From Azospirillum lipoferum (GTDB lineage: Bacteria > Pseudomonadota > Alphaproteobacteria > Azospirillales > Azospirillaceae): a stretch of DNA of 64,000 nt. Within the stretch, counting starts at the first letter, position 1; every line of letters begins with the position of its first letter. The DNA lies in NCBI RefSeq assembly GCF_024170005.1, contig NZ_JALJXJ010000011.1:124001-188000 (forward strand), read 5' to 3'. The notes beneath the pieces were generated by a model. That model was not told the DNA's origin, made no database searches, and was given only the letters and a program-made list of their open reading frames with translations. This document shows, piece after piece, positions 41,496 to 50,643 of the stretch. The position numbers and the translations under genes were made by a program.

Positions 41496-41577
41496 AATTG
41501 CTCGAAGCATTCCCCATTTTCGTTCGTCTGACAAGCTGGTTATCCAGAAAAGTCCAGATGTTGCAACGCAACAAGCG

Positions 41578-41608
41578 TTGACAGTCCAACTGTAATCGTT
41601 TTCACTAT
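41578..41608 (+). promoter_or_regulatory. Candidate fruBKA promoter
   Basis: TTGACA at 41578-41583 with a weak -10 (CACTAT, 41603-41608) at 19-base spacing. Operator-like site 2 lies across the spacer and -10, as expected for repression. The -10 is poor, so confidence is limited. Confidence 0.4.
41590..41605. promoter_or_regulatory. Operator-like site 2
   Basis: On the minus strand it reads GTGAAAACGATTACAG, matching 13 of 16 bases of site 1. It lies 46 bases before the fruB start. Centres of the two sites are 112 bases apart, close to a whole number of helical turns, so DNA looping is possible. Confidence 0.55.
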
Positions 41609-41650
41609 CTCCAACAGGACAGACAAGAACCCGCGGAGGAGACGGTCGCC

Positions 41651-44182
41651 ATGGCCACCGACACGCATCCCTTGAGCCTTCCCCCCGATTTGATCCGCCT
41701 GGGCGCCGCCCCGGCCGGGAAGGAGGCGGCAATCCGCGAGGCGGCGCAGCTTCTGATCGCCGCGGGCTGCATCGATCCCGCCTATGCCGACAGCATGATC
41801 CGGCGCGAAACGGTGGCGAACACCTTCCTCGGCCACGGCGTCGCCATCCCGCACGGCATGGTGGACGACCGCAATCTGGTCCGCCGCAACGGCATCGCGA
41901 TTCTCCAGGTGCCGGACGGCGTGGTGTGGAACGACGGGCAGACCGCCCGGCTGGTGGTCGCCATCGCCGCGCAGTCCGATGCCCACATCGCCATCCTGCG
42001 CCGCCTGACCCGCCTGATGCAGGACGAGGCGCGGCTGAATGCCCTGTTCACCACCGGCAATCCCGCCGACCTCGCCGCCGCCCTGTCGGACGAGACGACC
42101 ACGCCGGCGGCACCTGCGTCGGAGTCCGACGACCTCGCCGAAAGCTTCGAATGGGTCGTCGATTACCCGACCGGCCTGCATGCCCGTCCCGCCGCCGCCT
42201 GGGTGGAGGCCGCCCGTGCGGCATCCGGCCGGATCCGTGTGCGGCATGGCGAGGAGACCGCCGACGGCAAGACGCTGGTGGCGCTGCTGCAACTGGGCCT
42301 GCATCCCGGCGACCACATCACCGTATCGGCCGACGGTCCCGACGCGCGGGCGGTGCTGAACCGGCTGCGCGCCACCATCACCGGCCTCAGCGCGCGGGAG
42401 AAGGCGGATGCCGCCGCCGCGGCGCGTAAGGCGAAGGCGGTGGTGCAGGGCTGGACCCCGCCGCCCTCGGCTGGCCGCGAGATGCCTGTGGTCGCCGGCA
42501 TCGGCGCGAGCCCAGGCCTCGCCATCGGTCCGGTCCATGTGATGCCGAAGGCCGACCTGACGGTTTCCGACCGCCCGGCCCCGCTGCTGGAAGGCGGCAA
42601 CCGCCTGCACGAAGCGCTGAACCTGACCCGCCAGCAGTTGAAGGCGCTGGCTGACGACACCGCCCGCCGGCTGGGTCCGGCGGAGGCCGGCATCTTCGCC
42701 GCCCAGGCGGAGCTTCTGAACGACACCGACGTCATCACGCTGGCCTGCCAGCTGATGGTGGAGGGGCATGGCCCCGGCTGGTCGTGGAACGAGGCGGTGG
42801 AGCGCAGCGCCGCCAAGCTGGCCGCCAACCCCAACCCGGTGCTGGCCGGACGTGCCGCCGACCTGCGCGACGTCGGCCGCCGGGTACTGACCCGCATCGA
42901 TCCGGATCTGCGCGGCGGCTCGATCCGCGACCTGCCGGACACCCCCTGCATCCTGGTCGCCGACGACCTGTCGCCGTCCGACACCGCCGCCCTCGACATG
43001 GGCCGCGTCATCGGTCTGGCGACGGTGCAGGGTGGTCCGACCTCCCACACCGCGATCCTGGCGCGCACGCTGGGGCTGCCGGCGATGGTGGCGGGCGGTG
43101 GCGCGCTGACCGAGCTTGCCAATGGCACCACTGCGATTCTCGACGGCCAGTCCGGCCAGCTCTATCTCGACCCCACCGACACCGACCTCGCCGCTGCCCA
43201 TGGCTGGATCGAGGAGCAGCGCGTCAAGAAGGCCCAGCAGGAGGAACGGCGCAGCCTGCCGGCCCGTACCCGCGACGGCCACACGGTGGAGATCGGCGCG
43301 AACGTCAACCGCCCCGATCAGGTGGCGATGGCCCTGTCGCAGGGTGGCGAGGGCGTCGGTCTGATGCGTACCGAGTTCCTGTTCCTGGAGCGCGGCGATG
43401 CGCCGAGCGAGGAGGAGCAGTACGAGACCTACCGCGCCATGCTGGAAGCGCTGGATGGCCGTCCGCTGATCGTCCGCGCGCTGGACATCGGCGGCGACAA
43501 GCAGGTGCCGCACCTTCAGCTGCCGCATGAGGAGAACCCGTTCCTCGGCGTCCGCGGCGCCCGCCTGCTGCTGCGCCATCCCGAACTGCTGGAGCCGCAG
43601 CTGCGCGCCCTCTACCGCGCCGCCAAGGGAGCCAAGCCGGGCGCGCTGCTGATCATGTTCCCAATGATCACCACGCTGCGTGAGATCGAGACGCTGCGCA
43701 CCGTCTGCGACCGCATCCGGACGGAGCTGGACGCCCCGGTGGTGCCGCTGGGCATCATGGTCGAGGTGCCGGCCGCCGCCATCCAGGCCGATGTGCTGGC
43801 CCGCCATGTCGATTTCTTCTCCATCGGCACCAATGACCTGACGCAGTACGCGCTGGCCATCGATCGCCAGCACCCCGAACTGGCGGCGGAGGCCGACAGC
43901 CTGCACCCGTCGGTGCTGCGCCTGATCCGCCTGACGGTGGAAGGGGCGGAAAAGCATGGCCGCTGGGTCGGCGTCTGCGGTGGCATCGCCGGCGACCCGT
44001 TCGGCGCCGCCCTGCTGGCCGGTCTCGGTGTCCGCGAGCTGTCGATGACCCCGCGCGACATCCCCGGCGTCAAGGACAAGCTGCGCGTCAGCGACCTCGC
44101 CGGCCTGCGGGTGCTGGCCCAGCGGGCACTGGACTGCGAGTCCTCCGACGAGGTGCGGGCGCTGGAGGGGGAAGCGTCATGA
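41651..44182 (+). CDS. fruB: Multiphosphoryl transfer protein EIIA(Fru)-HPr-EI
   Basis: An 843-residue fusion carrying the whole soluble phosphorelay of the fructose PTS. EIIA has phospho-His H68 (AIPHG), HPr has H177 (TGLHARPAA), and EI has H466 (GGPTSHTAILAR), with the PEP-binding C-terminal motifs RTEFLFLER, LDIGGDKQVP, MVEVPAA and GTNDLTQYAL. It accepts phosphate from PEP and passes it to FruA. GGAGGAGA precedes the ATG. Its stop overlaps the fruK start (ATGA). Operator-like palindromes upstream imply repression by the divergent LacI-type regulator. Confidence 0.95.
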   Translation: MATDTHPLSLPPDLIRLGAAPAGKEAAIREAAQLLIAAGCIDPAYADSMIRRETVANTFLGHGVAIPHGMVDDRNLVRRNGIAILQVPDGVVWNDGQTARLVVAIAAQSDAHIAILRRLTRLMQDEARLNALFTTGNPADLAAALSDETTTPAAPASESDDLAESFEWVVDYPTGLHARPAAAWVEAARAASGRIRVRHGEETADGKTLVALLQLGLHPGDHITVSADGPDARAVLNRLRATITGLSAREKADAAAAARKAKAVVQGWTPPPSAGREMPVVAGIGASPGLAIGPVHVMPKADLTVSDRPAPLLEGGNRLHEALNLTRQQLKALADDTARRLGPAEAGIFAAQAELLNDTDVITLACQLMVEGHGPGWSWNEAVERSAAKLAANPNPVLAGRAADLRDVGRRVLTRIDPDLRGGSIRDLPDTPCILVADDLSPSDTAALDMGRVIGLATVQGGPTSHTAILARTLGLPAMVAGGGALTELANGTTAILDGQSGQLYLDPTDTDLAAAHGWIEEQRVKKAQQEERRSLPARTRDGHTVEIGANVNRPDQVAMALSQGGEGVGLMRTEFLFLERGDAPSEEEQYETYRAMLEALDGRPLIVRALDIGGDKQVPHLQLPHEENPFLGVRGARLLLRHPELLEPQLRALYRAAKGAKPGALLIMFPMITTLREIETLRTVCDRIRTELDAPVVPLGIMVEVPAAAIQADVLARHVDFFSIGTNDLTQYALAIDRQHPELAAEADSLHPSVLRLIRLTVEGAEKHGRWVGVCGGIAGDPFGAALLAGLGVRELSMTPRDIPGVKDKLRVSDLAGLRVLAQRALDCESSDEVRALEGEAS

Positions 44183-45138
44183 CGAATCCCGTCGTCACCG
44201 TCACGCTGAATCCGGCCATCGACCAGACCATCACGGTCGAGGCGCTGAAGCCCGGCAGCGTCCACCGCGCCAAGGCGGTGCGCCACAATGCCGGCGGCAA
44301 GGGCGTGAACGTCGCCAGCTGCCTAGCCGACTGGGGCGTGCCAGTGGTTGCCACCGGCCTGCTCGGCACCACGAACGCCGCGCCCTTCGAGGCGCTGTTC
44401 CAGGGCAAGGGCATCGCCGACGCCTTCCTGCGGCTTTCGGGCGAGACGCGCGTCAACATCAAGATCGCCGATCTCTCGGCCAACGACACCACGGACATCA
44501 ACCTGCCGGGCCTGAGTGCCGACGAAAGCGCGCTCGACCGGGTACAGGAGGCGGTCCGCCGGCTGATCGGTCCGGGAACACCGGTCCTGCTGGCCGGCAG
44601 CCTACCCGAGGGTCTGCCCGTCGATGCCTACGGCACGCTGACCGCCGATTTCGCGTCGGCGGGCGCCCGCGTCGTGCTGGACAGCAGCGGGGCGCCGCTG
44701 GCGGCGGCGCTGGCCTCCACCGGTGCCTTGCCACACTGCATCAAGCCCAACCGGCATGAGCTGGAGGATTGGGCCGGCCGGCCACTGCCGACCAATGCCG
44801 ACCTGCTGGACGCGGCCCGTCAATTGCGGCAGCGCGGCGTGTCGGTGGTGGTGGTGTCACTGGGGGCGGATGGTGCACTGTTCGTGGATGGAACGCGCGC
44901 CCTGCATGGCCGGCTGCCGCCGGTCCAGGCGCTGAGCACCGTCGGGGCGGGCGACGCCATGGTGGCCGGATTGATCGCCGCCTTCCAGCAGGATGGCGGG
45001 CTGGAGGATGTCGCCCGGCTGTCGGTGGCGTTCGCTGCCGCCAAGCTCGGCTGCTTCGGCCCCAACCTGCCCGATCCGGCGGCGGTGCGGTCGCTTGCAT
45101 CCCAGGTGGTGCTGACCCGGCTTGCCGACCGGACTTGA
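44179..45138 (+). CDS. fruK: 1-phosphofructokinase
   Basis: A 319-residue PfkB-family kinase that phosphorylates fructose-1-phosphate from the PTS to the 1,6-bisphosphate. The substrate side is TLNPAIDQTI and NAGGKGVNVA, the ATP side is LSTVGAGDAMVAGLIAA with the catalytic Asp of GAGD, and KPNRHELE is a family marker. It is coupled to fruB by an ATGA overlap; a 74-base gap separates it from fruA. Confidence 0.94.
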   Translation: MTNPVVTVTLNPAIDQTITVEALKPGSVHRAKAVRHNAGGKGVNVASCLADWGVPVVATGLLGTTNAAPFEALFQGKGIADAFLRLSGETRVNIKIADLSANDTTDINLPGLSADESALDRVQEAVRRLIGPGTPVLLAGSLPEGLPVDAYGTLTADFASAGARVVLDSSGAPLAAALASTGALPHCIKPNRHELEDWAGRPLPTNADLLDAARQLRQRGVSVVVVSLGADGALFVDGTRALHGRLPPVQALSTVGAGDAMVAGLIAAFQQDGGLEDVARLSVAFAAAKLGCFGPNLPDPAAVRSLASQVVLTRLADRT

Positions 45139-45212
45139 CTGATTTTTCCGATGGGATCGGACTGGACTCAACATAGTGACAGGCGCGGGCGCGAACCCGC
45201 CAGGAGGAAACA

Positions 45213-46970
45213 ATGGCGAACCTGTTGGCCGTGATCGCGGCGGGCGACCTCACCACCCAGGCCGTTCTGGCAGCCGAAGCCCTGCGCAAGGCGGCGGCGA
45301 AGGCCGGCCATCGCATCCAGGTCGAGATCCGCACCAGCCTTGGCATCCAGGCCTCGCTCAACTCCACCGAGCTGTCAACAGCCGACGGGGTGATCCTGGT
45401 CGGTACTGGCGACCATGATGACGGACGGTTCGCCACGCTGAAGCGCAGCACCGCCTCGCTGGACGATGTGCTGGGCAATGCCGGTGCCGTGCTGGAGAAG
45501 GCGCTGTCCTCCGCCGCCTCCACCGCGGCGTCGGCACAGCGCCGGATCGTCGCGATCACCTCCTGCCCGACGGGCATCGCCCATACCTTCATGGCGGCCG
45601 AAGGCATCCAGCAGGCGGCGACGGCACTGGGCCACAAGGTCCGGGTGGAGACGCAGGGGTCCGTCGGTGCGCGAGACACGCTGACCGAAGACGAGATCCG
45701 CGAGGCGGACGTCGTGCTGATTGCCGCCGACACACAGATCGACCTGTCCCGCTTTGCCGGCAAGCGCGTGTTCATGAGCGGCACCAAGCCTGCCATCAAC
45801 GATGGCAAGGCGCTGGTCAACCGCGCCCTGGCCGAGGCGAAGGTGCATGGCGCTGCCGTCCCGCTGGCCGATGCCGTCGCCGCCGGCAAGGCGGAACGGT
45901 CTGCCCAGCGCACCGGCCCCTATAAGCATCTGATGACCGGCGTGTCCTTCATGCTGCCCTTCGTGGTGACGGGCGGCCTGCTGATCGCGCTGGCCTTCGC
46001 GCTGGGCGGCATCTACGTCTATGAGGAGGCCAACGCCGGCACGCTGGGCTATGCCCTGTTCCAGATCGGCGCCAAGGGCGCCTTCGCCCTGATGGTTCCG
46101 GCGCTGGCCGGCTACATTGCTTATTCCATCGCCGACCGTCCCGGCATTGCCCCCGGCATGGTGGGCGGCATGCTTGCCGGCAGCATCGGCGCCGGCTTCC
46201 TGGGCGGCATCGTCGCCGGCTTCATCGCCGGTTACGGCACCGCCTTCCTCAACCGGCACATCAAGCTGCACCGCAACCTGGAAGGGTTGAAGCCGGTGCT
46301 GATCCTTCCGCTGCTGGGCTCGCTGCTGACCGGCCTGCTGATGATCTACGTCGTCGGCACCCCCGTCGCCGAGGCACTGGCCTGGATGAGCGCCTGGCTG
46401 AAGGGCATGCAGGGCAGCAGTGCCATCCTGCTCGGCCTGCTGCTCGGCGCCATGATGGCCTTCGACATGGGCGGTCCGGTCAACAAGGCGGCCTACGCCT
46501 TCTCCACCGGCCTGATCGCCAGCCAGGTCTATACCCCGATGGCCGCCGCCATGGCCGCCGGCATGGTGCCGCCGCTGGGTCTGGCGCTCGCCACCAAGCT
46601 GTTTGCCGACCGTTTCACCCATGAGGAGCGCGAGGCCGGCAACGCCGCCGCGGTCCTGGGCATTGCCTTCATCACCGAAGGCGCCATTCCCTTCGCCGCC
46701 CGTGATCCGCTGCGCGTCATCCCGTCGCTGATGATCGGCGGTGCGCTGACCGGTGCGATGTCGATGGCGGTGGGGGCGGAGCTGAAGGTGCCCCATGGCG
46801 GCGTCTTCGTCCTGCCGATCCCCAACGCGGTGACGCATCTGCTGGGCTATGTGGTGGCGCTGGTCGTCGGCACCGTGGTGACCGCCGTCGCCCTGCGTAT
46901 TCTGAAGAAGCCGGTGGCCGCCGCGGCAGCACCGAAGCCGGCGGTCCAGGGGGCCGGCGCGCACGCCTGA
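45213..46970 (+). CDS. fruA: Fructose PTS permease EIIB'-EIIB-EIIC
   Basis: A 585-residue inner-membrane permease that imports and phosphorylates fructose. Residues about 1-100 are a degenerate EIIB copy without the catalytic Cys; residues about 110-205 are the active EIIB with C118 (ITSCPTGIAHTF). The EIIC domain (about 235-570) has eight to ten hydrophobic segments, with GSIGAGFLGGIVAG and the FDMGGPVNKAAYAF substrate motif. AGGAGG precedes the ATG. A terminator follows. Confidence 0.95.
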   Translation: MANLLAVIAAGDLTTQAVLAAEALRKAAAKAGHRIQVEIRTSLGIQASLNSTELSTADGVILVGTGDHDDGRFATLKRSTASLDDVLGNAGAVLEKALSSAASTAASAQRRIVAITSCPTGIAHTFMAAEGIQQAATALGHKVRVETQGSVGARDTLTEDEIREADVVLIAADTQIDLSRFAGKRVFMSGTKPAINDGKALVNRALAEAKVHGAAVPLADAVAAGKAERSAQRTGPYKHLMTGVSFMLPFVVTGGLLIALAFALGGIYVYEEANAGTLGYALFQIGAKGAFALMVPALAGYIAYSIADRPGIAPGMVGGMLAGSIGAGFLGGIVAGFIAGYGTAFLNRHIKLHRNLEGLKPVLILPLLGSLLTGLLMIYVVGTPVAEALAWMSAWLKGMQGSSAILLGLLLGAMMAFDMGGPVNKAAYAFSTGLIASQVYTPMAAAMAAGMVPPLGLALATKLFADRFTHEEREAGNAAAVLGIAFITEGAIPFAARDPLRVIPSLMIGGALTGAMSMAVGAELKVPHGGVFVLPIPNAVTHLLGYVVALVVGTVVTAVALRILKKPVAAAAAPKPAVQGAGAHA

Positions 46971-47008
46971 CCCTTATCCGTTTCCTCTCGGGCGTCCTCC
47001 CGAAACTG

Positions 47009-47043
47009 GCCCTCTCCGCACCTGTGGGGAGGGCTTTCTTTTT
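47009..47043 (+). terminator. Rho-independent terminator after fruA
   Basis: GCCCTCTCC and GGGGAGGGC form a 9-bp stem (one G-T pair) with an 8-base loop, followed by a T-rich tract (TTTCTTTTT). It lies 38 bases after the fruA stop. Confidence 0.88.
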
Positions 47044-47118
47044 CAAGGAAGATTTTGCGCCAGCTTTGGGCACACCGTCCGTGTGACCTGTCACGACATC
47101 GCCCGGAGTGACAAACCC

Positions 47119-47436
47119 ATGCTCGATGAAAAGCCCGACGTGATGCTGGGCAACATGCTGCTGCATGTGAACCTGCTGGCCCTTGGCACGCTGATGACCA
47201 AGATGATGGCGGAGATGTTCCGCAAGGACGACAACCCGGCAGGCAAGGCGGACGAATGGCTGCGGCTGTTCGAGGCGACCGCCGCGCAGATGACCTTCGC
47301 CGGCGAGACGCCGGAATGGAGCGACCTGACGGCGCAGGAGTTCCGCGACGTGCTGATGCAGCACATCCACCGCGCCCGCGCCATGGCGCTGGGAGAGGAA
47401 TGCGACCCGCGCGCCTATCTGCGCCATCACGGCTGA
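47119..47436 (+). CDS. Hypothetical helical protein (105 aa)
   Basis: I do not recognise a family. The protein looks all-helical and Met-rich in its first half (LHVNLLALGTLMTKMMAEMF) with an acidic middle and a final basic end. The ATG at 47119 has CGGAG 10 bases upstream; a GTG at 47083 would add 12 residues without support. It sits alone between the fruA terminator and the convergent LysR-type gene. Confidence 0.65.
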   Translation: MLDEKPDVMLGNMLLHVNLLALGTLMTKMMAEMFRKDDNPAGKADEWLRLFEATAAQMTFAGETPEWSDLTAQEFRDVLMQHIHRARAMALGEECDPRAYLRHHG

Positions 47437-47452
47437 ACGCGGTTGACTGCCG

Positions 47453-48352
47453 TTACCGGTATTCCGCCCGCCGTGCCAGCCCGTCCTTCAGGTGCCGGAT
47501 CGCCGCATGGACTTTGGCCGGCACATGGCGCTTCTGCGGATAGACCGCCCAGACCGCCGTGTTGGGCGGCCGGTGGCGGTCCAGCAGCGAAACCAGCCGT
47601 CCCTCGGCCACGGCCCCGCGTACGTAATAGTCCGGCAACTGGCACAGTCCAAAGCCGCGCAATGCCGCGTCCAGCACCGAGAATCCGCTGTTGCAGCGCC
47701 AGCGGCCGCGCGGACGGAAAAGCCAGTCCTGACCGTTGTCGTCGAACAGCCAATGATCTGAGGTACCGATCAGGCATTGGTGGGTGCTGAGGCTGGTCAG
47801 GCTGTCGGGCGTGCCGTGGCGCTCCAGATAGGCCGGAGCGGCGCACAGATGCATCACGCGCGGGGCGATGCGCGTCGCCACCAGGCTCGATTCGCTGAGC
47901 CGGCCAAGGCGGATGGCCAGATCGCACCCCTCTTGCACCAGATCGAGCTGCCGGTTCGTCAGTTCCACCTCGATGCTCAACTGTGGGTGGCGCTCCATCA
48001 GATCGTTGATCAGCGGCATGATGAACTGCTCACCATAGGCGGTGGAGCAGGTCATGCGCAGCAATCCCTTCACCTCGCTGTCGCTGCCGCCCTGCAAGGC
48101 GCCGACCGCCAGGAAAGCGTCGTCGCGCTGCTCCGCCAGCCGCCGGCAACGGGCCAGGAAGGCGCGTCCGCTCTCGGTCAGGCTGACTTTGCGGGTGGTG
48201 CGGTAGAACAGCCGGGCCTGCAACCGGTCCTCCAGCCGTGCCACGCTGCGGCTGACGTGGGAGGAGGAGACGCGCAGACGCTCCGCCGCACGGGAGAAGC
48301 TGCCGGCTTCCGCCACCGCCACAAATTCGTCGATGCCGTCCCAGCCGCTCAT
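47453..48352 (-). CDS. LysR-family transcriptional regulator
   Basis: A 299-residue regulator. Residues 5-64 form the winged helix (FVAVAEAGSFSRAAERLRVSSSHVSRSVARLEDRLQARLFYRTTRKVSLT); the remainder is the inducer-binding domain. The ATG at 48352 has GGGAG 7 bases upstream. It is divergent from the formaldehyde dehydrogenase gene with about 200 bases between, the common arrangement for a LysR activator of that gene, so formaldehyde or S-hydroxymethylglutathione response is a plausible inference. Confidence 0.88.
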   Translation of the reverse strand: MSGWDGIDEFVAVAEAGSFSRAAERLRVSSSHVSRSVARLEDRLQARLFYRTTRKVSLTESGRAFLARCRRLAEQRDDAFLAVGALQGGSDSEVKGLLRMTCSTAYGEQFIMPLINDLMERHPQLSIEVELTNRQLDLVQEGCDLAIRLGRLSESSLVATRIAPRVMHLCAAPAYLERHGTPDSLTSLSTHQCLIGTSDHWLFDDNGQDWLFRPRGRWRCNSGFSVLDAALRGFGLCQLPDYYVRGAVAEGRLVSLLDRHRPPNTAVWAVYPQKRHVPAKVHAAIRHLKDGLARRAEYR

Positions 48353-48549
48353 GATCTTTCTCCCAAGACTTTCTCCTGGGGGCAATTTTTCCAGGGCCGT
48401 CCGGCCATTATCCCCATATGGCAAAAATCTATTCCCGAAATCGCCGTTCTGGCAATGACCGGTCGCGGTCTACACTGCGGGAATCAAATGCCAATTCGCA
48501 TTGGCCAACCCGACTTGAGGCCAATCCGTTCAAGGGGAAGGAAACCCAC

Positions 48550-49668
48550 ATGGTTCTGTCGCGCGCCGCCGTCGCCTGGGAAGCCAACCGTCCGCTGGAG
48601 ATCGAAGAGGTCGAGGTCGCGGCGCCCAAGGCCGGCGAGGTGATGGTCCGCATCGTCGCCACCGGTGTCTGCCACACCGACGCCTACACGCTGTCCGGCA
48701 AGGATTCCGAAGGCGTGTTCCCCTGCATCCTCGGCCATGAGGGCGGCGGCGTGGTGGTGGAGGTCGGCCCTGGCGTCACCTCCGTGGCGGTCGGCGATCA
48801 CGTTATCCCGCTCTACACGCCGGAATGCGGCAAGTGCAAATTCTGCCTGTCCGGCAAGACCAACCTGTGCCAGGCGATCCGCGCCACCCAGGGCAAGGGC
48901 CTGATGCCGGACGGCACCAGCCGCTTCTCGTTGAAGGGCAAGCAGATCGCCCACTATATGGGCACCTCGACCTTCTCCGAATACACGGTCCTGCCGGAGA
49001 TCGCGCTTGCCAAGATCAACAAGGCGGCGCCACTTGAGAAGGTTTGCCTGCTGGGCTGCGGCGTCACCACGGGCATGGGCGCGGTGATGAACACCGCGAA
49101 GGTGGAGCCGGGTTCGACCGTCGCCATCTTCGGCCTGGGCGGCATCGGCCTGTCGGCCATCATCGGCGCCACCATGGCGAAGGCCAGCCGCATCATCGGC
49201 GTCGACATCAACCCGTCGAAGTTCGAGATCGCCAAGCAGCTGGGCGCCACCGACGTCATCAACCCGATGGACTACGACCGCCCGATCCAGGAAGTCCTGG
49301 TCGAGCTGACCGACGGCGGCGTCGATTACAGCTTCGAGTGCATCGGCAATGTGAAGATCATGCGCGCCGCCCTGGAATGCTGCCACAAGGGCTGGGGCGA
49401 GTCGGTGATCATCGGCGTCGCCGGTGCCGGCGAGGAGATCTCCACCCGCCCGTTCCAGCTGGTCACCGGCCGCGTCTGGCGCGGTTCCGCTTTCGGCGGC
49501 GTCAAGGGCCGCTCGGAGCTGCCGGAGTATGTGGAGCGCTACCTGCGCGGCGAGTTCGAGCTGGACACTTTCATCACTCACACCATGGGGTTGGAGGACA
49601 TCAACCACGCCTTCGACTTGATGCATGAGGGCAAGAGCATCCGCTCGGTCATCCTCTACAATCAGTGA
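48550..49668 (+). CDS. frmA: S-(hydroxymethyl)glutathione dehydrogenase / class III alcohol dehydrogenase
   Basis: A 372-residue zinc enzyme that oxidises S-hydroxymethylglutathione with NAD. The catalytic zinc ligands are C41 (GVCHTDAYT) and H63 (GHEGGG); the structural zinc is held by C93, C96, C99 and C107. The NAD fold is IFGLGGIGLSAI with the acidic GVDINPSK strand. The ATG at 48550 has AAGGAAA upstream; the frame before it lacks homology. The next gene hydrolyses its product. Confidence 0.95.
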   Translation: MVLSRAAVAWEANRPLEIEEVEVAAPKAGEVMVRIVATGVCHTDAYTLSGKDSEGVFPCILGHEGGGVVVEVGPGVTSVAVGDHVIPLYTPECGKCKFCLSGKTNLCQAIRATQGKGLMPDGTSRFSLKGKQIAHYMGTSTFSEYTVLPEIALAKINKAAPLEKVCLLGCGVTTGMGAVMNTAKVEPGSTVAIFGLGGIGLSAIIGATMAKASRIIGVDINPSKFEIAKQLGATDVINPMDYDRPIQEVLVELTDGGVDYSFECIGNVKIMRAALECCHKGWGESVIIGVAGAGEEISTRPFQLVTGRVWRGSAFGGVKGRSELPEYVERYLRGEFELDTFITHTMGLEDINHAFDLMHEGKSIRSVILYNQ

Positions 49669-49671
49669 GAT

Positions 49672-49689
49672 GAGGAGGGCTCCCTCCTC
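49672..49689. repeat. Short hairpin between frmA and fghA
   Basis: GAGGAGGG and CCCTCCTC flank two bases (CT); a nearby GGGGGAGGG gives an alternative pairing. It may be an mRNA-stabilising stem between the two cotranscribed genes. Similar CCCTC/GAGGG stems occur at 18434 and 54221. Confidence 0.4.
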
Positions 49690-49740
49690 CACCTGCGGGG
49701 GAGGGGGCGATCCGGCCATCGATCTTCAAAGGGCGTTTCC

Positions 49741-50592
49741 ATGACCGATCCCCTGACCACCCTGTCGGAAACCCGCGTCTTCGGCGGGCGGCTGAAGCGG
49801 GTGCGGCACCAGTCCGCGGCGGTGAATTGCGAGATGACCTTCGCGGTCTTCCTGCCGCCGCAGGCGGACTCCGGCGCCAAGGTGCCCGTCTTCTACTGGC
49901 TGTCGGGCCTGACCTGCACCGACGAAAACTTCACCCAGAAGGCCGGTGCCTTCCGCGTTGCGGCGGAGCTTGGCCTCGCCGTCGTCGCTCCCGACACCAG
50001 CCCGCGCGGGGAGGCGGTGCCGGGCGATCCCGACGGCGCCTGGGATTTCGGGCTCGGCGCCGGCTTCTATGTCGATGCGACGGAACAGCCCTGGGCCCGC
50101 CACTACCGCATGCACGATTATGTGACGCGGGAACTGCCGGCGCTGGTCGAGGCGAACTTCCCGGTGACCGACACCCGCTCCATCGCCGGCCATTCGATGG
50201 GCGGACACGGCGCGCTGGTCTGTGCGTTGAAGCATCCCGGCTTCTACAAGGCGGTGTCGGCCTTCGCCCCCATCGTCAACCCGGCGGCGGTGCCCTGGGG
50301 TGAGAAGGCCTTCGGCCGCTATCTGGGGCCAGACCGCAGCCGCTGGCTGGAGTGGGACGCCTGCGCGCTGATCCGGAATGCTCCCGAGCGGCTGCCGATC
50401 CTGATCGACCAGGGCGACCGTGACGGCTTCCTGGAAGCGCAGTTGAAGCCGCAGGCATTGGTCACGGCGGCTGAGGAGGTCGGGCACCCGGTGACGCTGC
50501 GGATGCAGCCGGGCTACGACCACAGCTATTTCTTCATCAGCACCTTCATCGAGGACCATCTGCGCCACCATGCGGCGGCGTTGGTGGGGTGA
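49741..50592 (+). CDS. fghA: S-formylglutathione hydrolase
   Basis: A 283-residue esterase-D-type serine hydrolase that releases formate and glutathione from S-formylglutathione. It shows the conserved FYWLSGLTCTDENF segment, nucleophile S152 in GHSMGGHGAL and catalytic His in YDHSYFFI. It follows the dehydrogenase by 72 bases on the same strand, completing the glutathione-dependent formaldehyde pathway. AAAGGG lies 8 bases before the ATG. Confidence 0.94.
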   Translation: MTDPLTTLSETRVFGGRLKRVRHQSAAVNCEMTFAVFLPPQADSGAKVPVFYWLSGLTCTDENFTQKAGAFRVAAELGLAVVAPDTSPRGEAVPGDPDGAWDFGLGAGFYVDATEQPWARHYRMHDYVTRELPALVEANFPVTDTRSIAGHSMGGHGALVCALKHPGFYKAVSAFAPIVNPAAVPWGEKAFGRYLGPDRSRWLEWDACALIRNAPERLPILIDQGDRDGFLEAQLKPQALVTAAEEVGHPVTLRMQPGYDHSYFFISTFIEDHLRHHAAALVG

Positions 50593-50643
50593 GGCGCTGA
50601 ACGGGGAGGGGGCCGAACTGCCCCTCTCCAAAGACCTCTCGCC

